From NCBI RefSeq assembly GCF_900102525.1, contig NZ_FNBZ01000002.1, positions 310,001-374,000 on the forward strand: 64,000 bases of DNA. The letters run 5' to 3'. The notes under the pieces are model-generated. The model saw only the letters and a program-made list of their open reading frames with translations. It was not told the origin of the DNA and did not search any database. The DNA is from Allobosea robiniae (GTDB lineage Bacteria; Pseudomonadota; Alphaproteobacteria; Rhizobiales; Beijerinckiaceae). A program made the translations under genes and the position numbers. This document shows positions 62,435-64,000 of this stretch, in pieces. Positions within the stretch are counted from its first letter, which is position 1. Every line of letters begins with the position of its first letter.

Positions 62435-64000
62435 TCACAACGGCCGGCAGGCCGCTTCCAGCCAGGCCTTCGCCTCGCCCTCGACCTGCGGCGAGAGCTT
62501 CTCCCAGACCTTGGCGTGGTAGGCGTCGATCCAGGCGATCTCGCCAGCATCGAGCGTGTCTTTCTCGATCAGGGCGCGCTCATAGGGGCACCAGGTGATG
62601 GTCTCGAAGCCGTAGATCACGCGCTCGGCCCCCGGAATCTGGCGCTCCTCGACGACGATCAGGTTCTCGATGCGGATGCCGTATTCGCCCTGCTTGTAGT
62701 AGCCGGGCTCGTTGGAGAGGATCATGCCCGGCTCCAATGGCGTGGTGCCGAGCTTGGAGAGACGCTGCGGCCCCTCATGCACCGAGAGATAGCTGCCGAC
62801 GCCATGGCCGGTACCATGGTCGAAATCGAAGCCACCTTGCCAGAGCGGCAGCCGGGCGAAGGCGTCGAGCTGCGCGCCCGAGGTTCCCTTGACGAAGACC
62901 AGCCGCGAGATCGCGAGATGGCCCTTGAGCACGCGGGTATAGCGGTCGCGCATCTCCGGCGTCGGTGTGCCGATCACCATGGTGCGGGTGATGTCGGTGG
63001 TGCCGTCCTCGTACTGGCCGCCTGAATCGACCAGGAAGATGCCGGGCTCCAGCTTGCGGTTGGTCGCTTCGCTGACGCGGTAATGCGGCAGCGCAGCATT
63101 GGGGCCGGCGCCAGCGATGGTGGTGAAGGAGACGTCCTTGAGCAGGCCGGTCTTCAGTCGCTCGGCTTCGAGCGCGGCGACCGCATCGATCTCGGTCAGG
63201 CCGCCCTTCGGCGCTTCGCGCGCCAGCCAGGAGAGATAGCGCACCATGACGGCGCCGTCGCGCAGATGGGCATTGCGGGCGCCGTCGAGCTCGGCTGCGT
63301 TCTTGCGCGCCTTCATCAGGGCGATCGGGTCGGTGCCGGCATCGGGCGTGCCGCCGGCCTCGCGGATCAGGGTCGCGAGCGCCGAAGCTGCGGTCGTCGC
63401 ATCGAGCCGGACCTTGGCCTTGCTGGCACCGAGTTTCGCGATCTGTTTATCGAGATCAGCCGGAGGGGCGATCTCGCCGACCGCGCCGATCGCATCGCCG
63501 GCCTCGTTGGTGATCTTCTCCGGCGCGAGGAAGACGGTCGGCCGGCCCTCGCGCGGGACGATGGAATAGCCGAGCGGCAGCGGCGTGTGCTCGACATCGC
63601 CACCGCGGATGTTGAAGATCCAGGCCAGCGCATGCGGATCGGAGACGACGAGCGCGTCGACCTTGGCGTCGGTCAGCGCCTTCTGGATGCGGGCGAGCTT
63701 CGAGACGCTGTCCTCGCCGGCGAAAGCGGCCGGATGGGCCTTGACCGGCGCCGTCGGCGGGGCCGGGCGATCGCTCCAGAGCGCGTCGATCGGGTTGGCC
63801 TTGACCGCGACGAGGCTGCCGCCGGCTGCTGCCGCTGCCTTTTCGAGGCGGGCGAGGCCGTCCACCGTATGCAGCCAGGGATCGTAGCCGAGCTTGCCGC
63901 CAGTCGGCAGGTTCTGCTCGACCCAGCGCTCCAGCGGCGTCTCCTCCATGCGAACCGGCGTGACGATCTTGGTGTCGGTCTGCTCGGCCGACTGGATGGT
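62435..64000 (-). CDS. pepP: Xaa-Pro aminopeptidase (M24B), N-terminus beyond window
   Basis: About 521 residues are visible and the frame stays open past base 64000, so the N-terminal creatinase domain is cut; the in-frame ATG at 63949 is not the true start. The order fits eukaryotic-like long aminopeptidase P: NLPTGGKLGYDPWLHT in the second creatinase domain, then the M24 pita-bread fold with metal ligands in LVDSGGQYEDGTTDITRTM, HGTGHGVGSYLSVHEG, NEPGYYKQGEYGIRIENL and the final Glu near FETITWCPY. It removes N-terminal residues before proline. It is convergent with azlD. Confidence 0.93.
   Translation of the reverse strand, partial: TIQSAEQTDTKIVTPVRMEETPLERWVEQNLPTGGKLGYDPWLHTVDGLARLEKAAAAAGGSLVAVKANPIDALWSDRPAPPTAPVKAHPAAFAGEDSVSKLARIQKALTDAKVDALVVSDPHALAWIFNIRGGDVEHTPLPLGYSIVPREGRPTVFLAPEKITNEAGDAIGAVGEIAPPADLDKQIAKLGASKAKVRLDATTAASALATLIREAGGTPDAGTDPIALMKARKNAAELDGARNAHLRDGAVMVRYLSWLAREAPKGGLTEIDAVAALEAERLKTGLLKDVSFTTIAGAGPNAALPHYRVSEATNRKLEPGIFLVDSGGQYEDGTTDITRTMVIGTPTPEMRDRYTRVLKGHLAISRLVFVKGTSGAQLDAFARLPLWQGGFDFDHGTGHGVGSYLSVHEGPQRLSKLGTTPLEPGMILSNEPGYYKQGEYGIRIENLIVVEERQIPGAERVIYGFETITWCPYERALIEKDTLDAGEIAWIDAYHAKVWEKLSPQVEGEAKAWLEAACRPL

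Overview
The window is high-GC bacterial chromosome with dense genes on both strands. It most likely comes from an alphaproteobacterium of the order Hyphomicrobiales (Rhizobiales), possibly a Bosea-like lineage. Support for this: a complete Gram-negative division and cell-wall (dcw) cluster with lpxC and bamD downstream, RNase P RNA close upstream of mraZ, a CtrA-type TTAA-N7-TTAA site inside the cluster, an ArsR-methyltransferase fusion of the SahR type in front of metF-metH, and dispersed palindromic intergenic repeats. The genus is inference; no rRNA or tRNA gene was seen. I saw no prophage, transposase, CRISPR array or plasmid function.

Layout. 1-2937 (minus): a flagellar-type set, a FliK-like protein, a stand-alone FlhB C-terminal-like protein and a GNAT-fold protein cut by the window edge, all with overlapping start/stop codons. 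3092-9893: an aldo-keto reductase, a small secreted protein, a divergent TetR/SDR pair, a periplasmic metallo-beta-lactamase-fold protein, the translation factor EttA, a glyoxalase-fold protein and a DUF1801 protein. 10258-13816: an orphan Tat-exported peptide-type substrate-binding protein, an FMN-dependent lactate dehydrogenase and a cold-shock protein. 14192-19925: a methionine-cycle unit (perfect 22-bp palindromic operator, sahR-like regulator, metF, metH). 19981-25880: GNAT, PAS plus degenerate GGDEF, amidase, DnaJ/TerB protein, lytic transglycosylase, RNase P RNA and the ohr/ohrR pair.

26170-51345 is the dcw cluster: MraZ-box promoter, mraZ, rsmH, ftsL, ftsI, murE, murF, mraY, murD, then two reversed foreign-looking genes, then ftsW, murG, murC, murB, ddl, ftsQ, ftsA, ftsZ, lpxC, bamD and recN. 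It covers UDP-MurNAc-pentapeptide and lipid II synthesis, septal transglycosylation/transpeptidation, Z-ring assembly, lipid A commitment, outer-membrane protein assembly and DNA repair. 51351-64000: a metallo-beta-lactamase-fold hydrolase, a DEAD-box helicase with a possible structured leader, a 24-residue membrane peptide, a DUF2189 membrane protein, ligA, an AraC/MFS divergent pair, an AraC-azlCD unit and a truncated M24B aminopeptidase.

The strongest second-look items are the SahR-type palindrome, the four-repeat MraZ box, the CtrA-type site before ddl-ftsQ-ftsA, the two-gene reversed insertion in the dcw cluster, the three-copy 45-48 bp palindromic repeat, the structured element before the DEAD-box gene, and the 24-residue membrane peptide. 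I did not find a clearly new multi-gene system; most of the window is conserved core genome.
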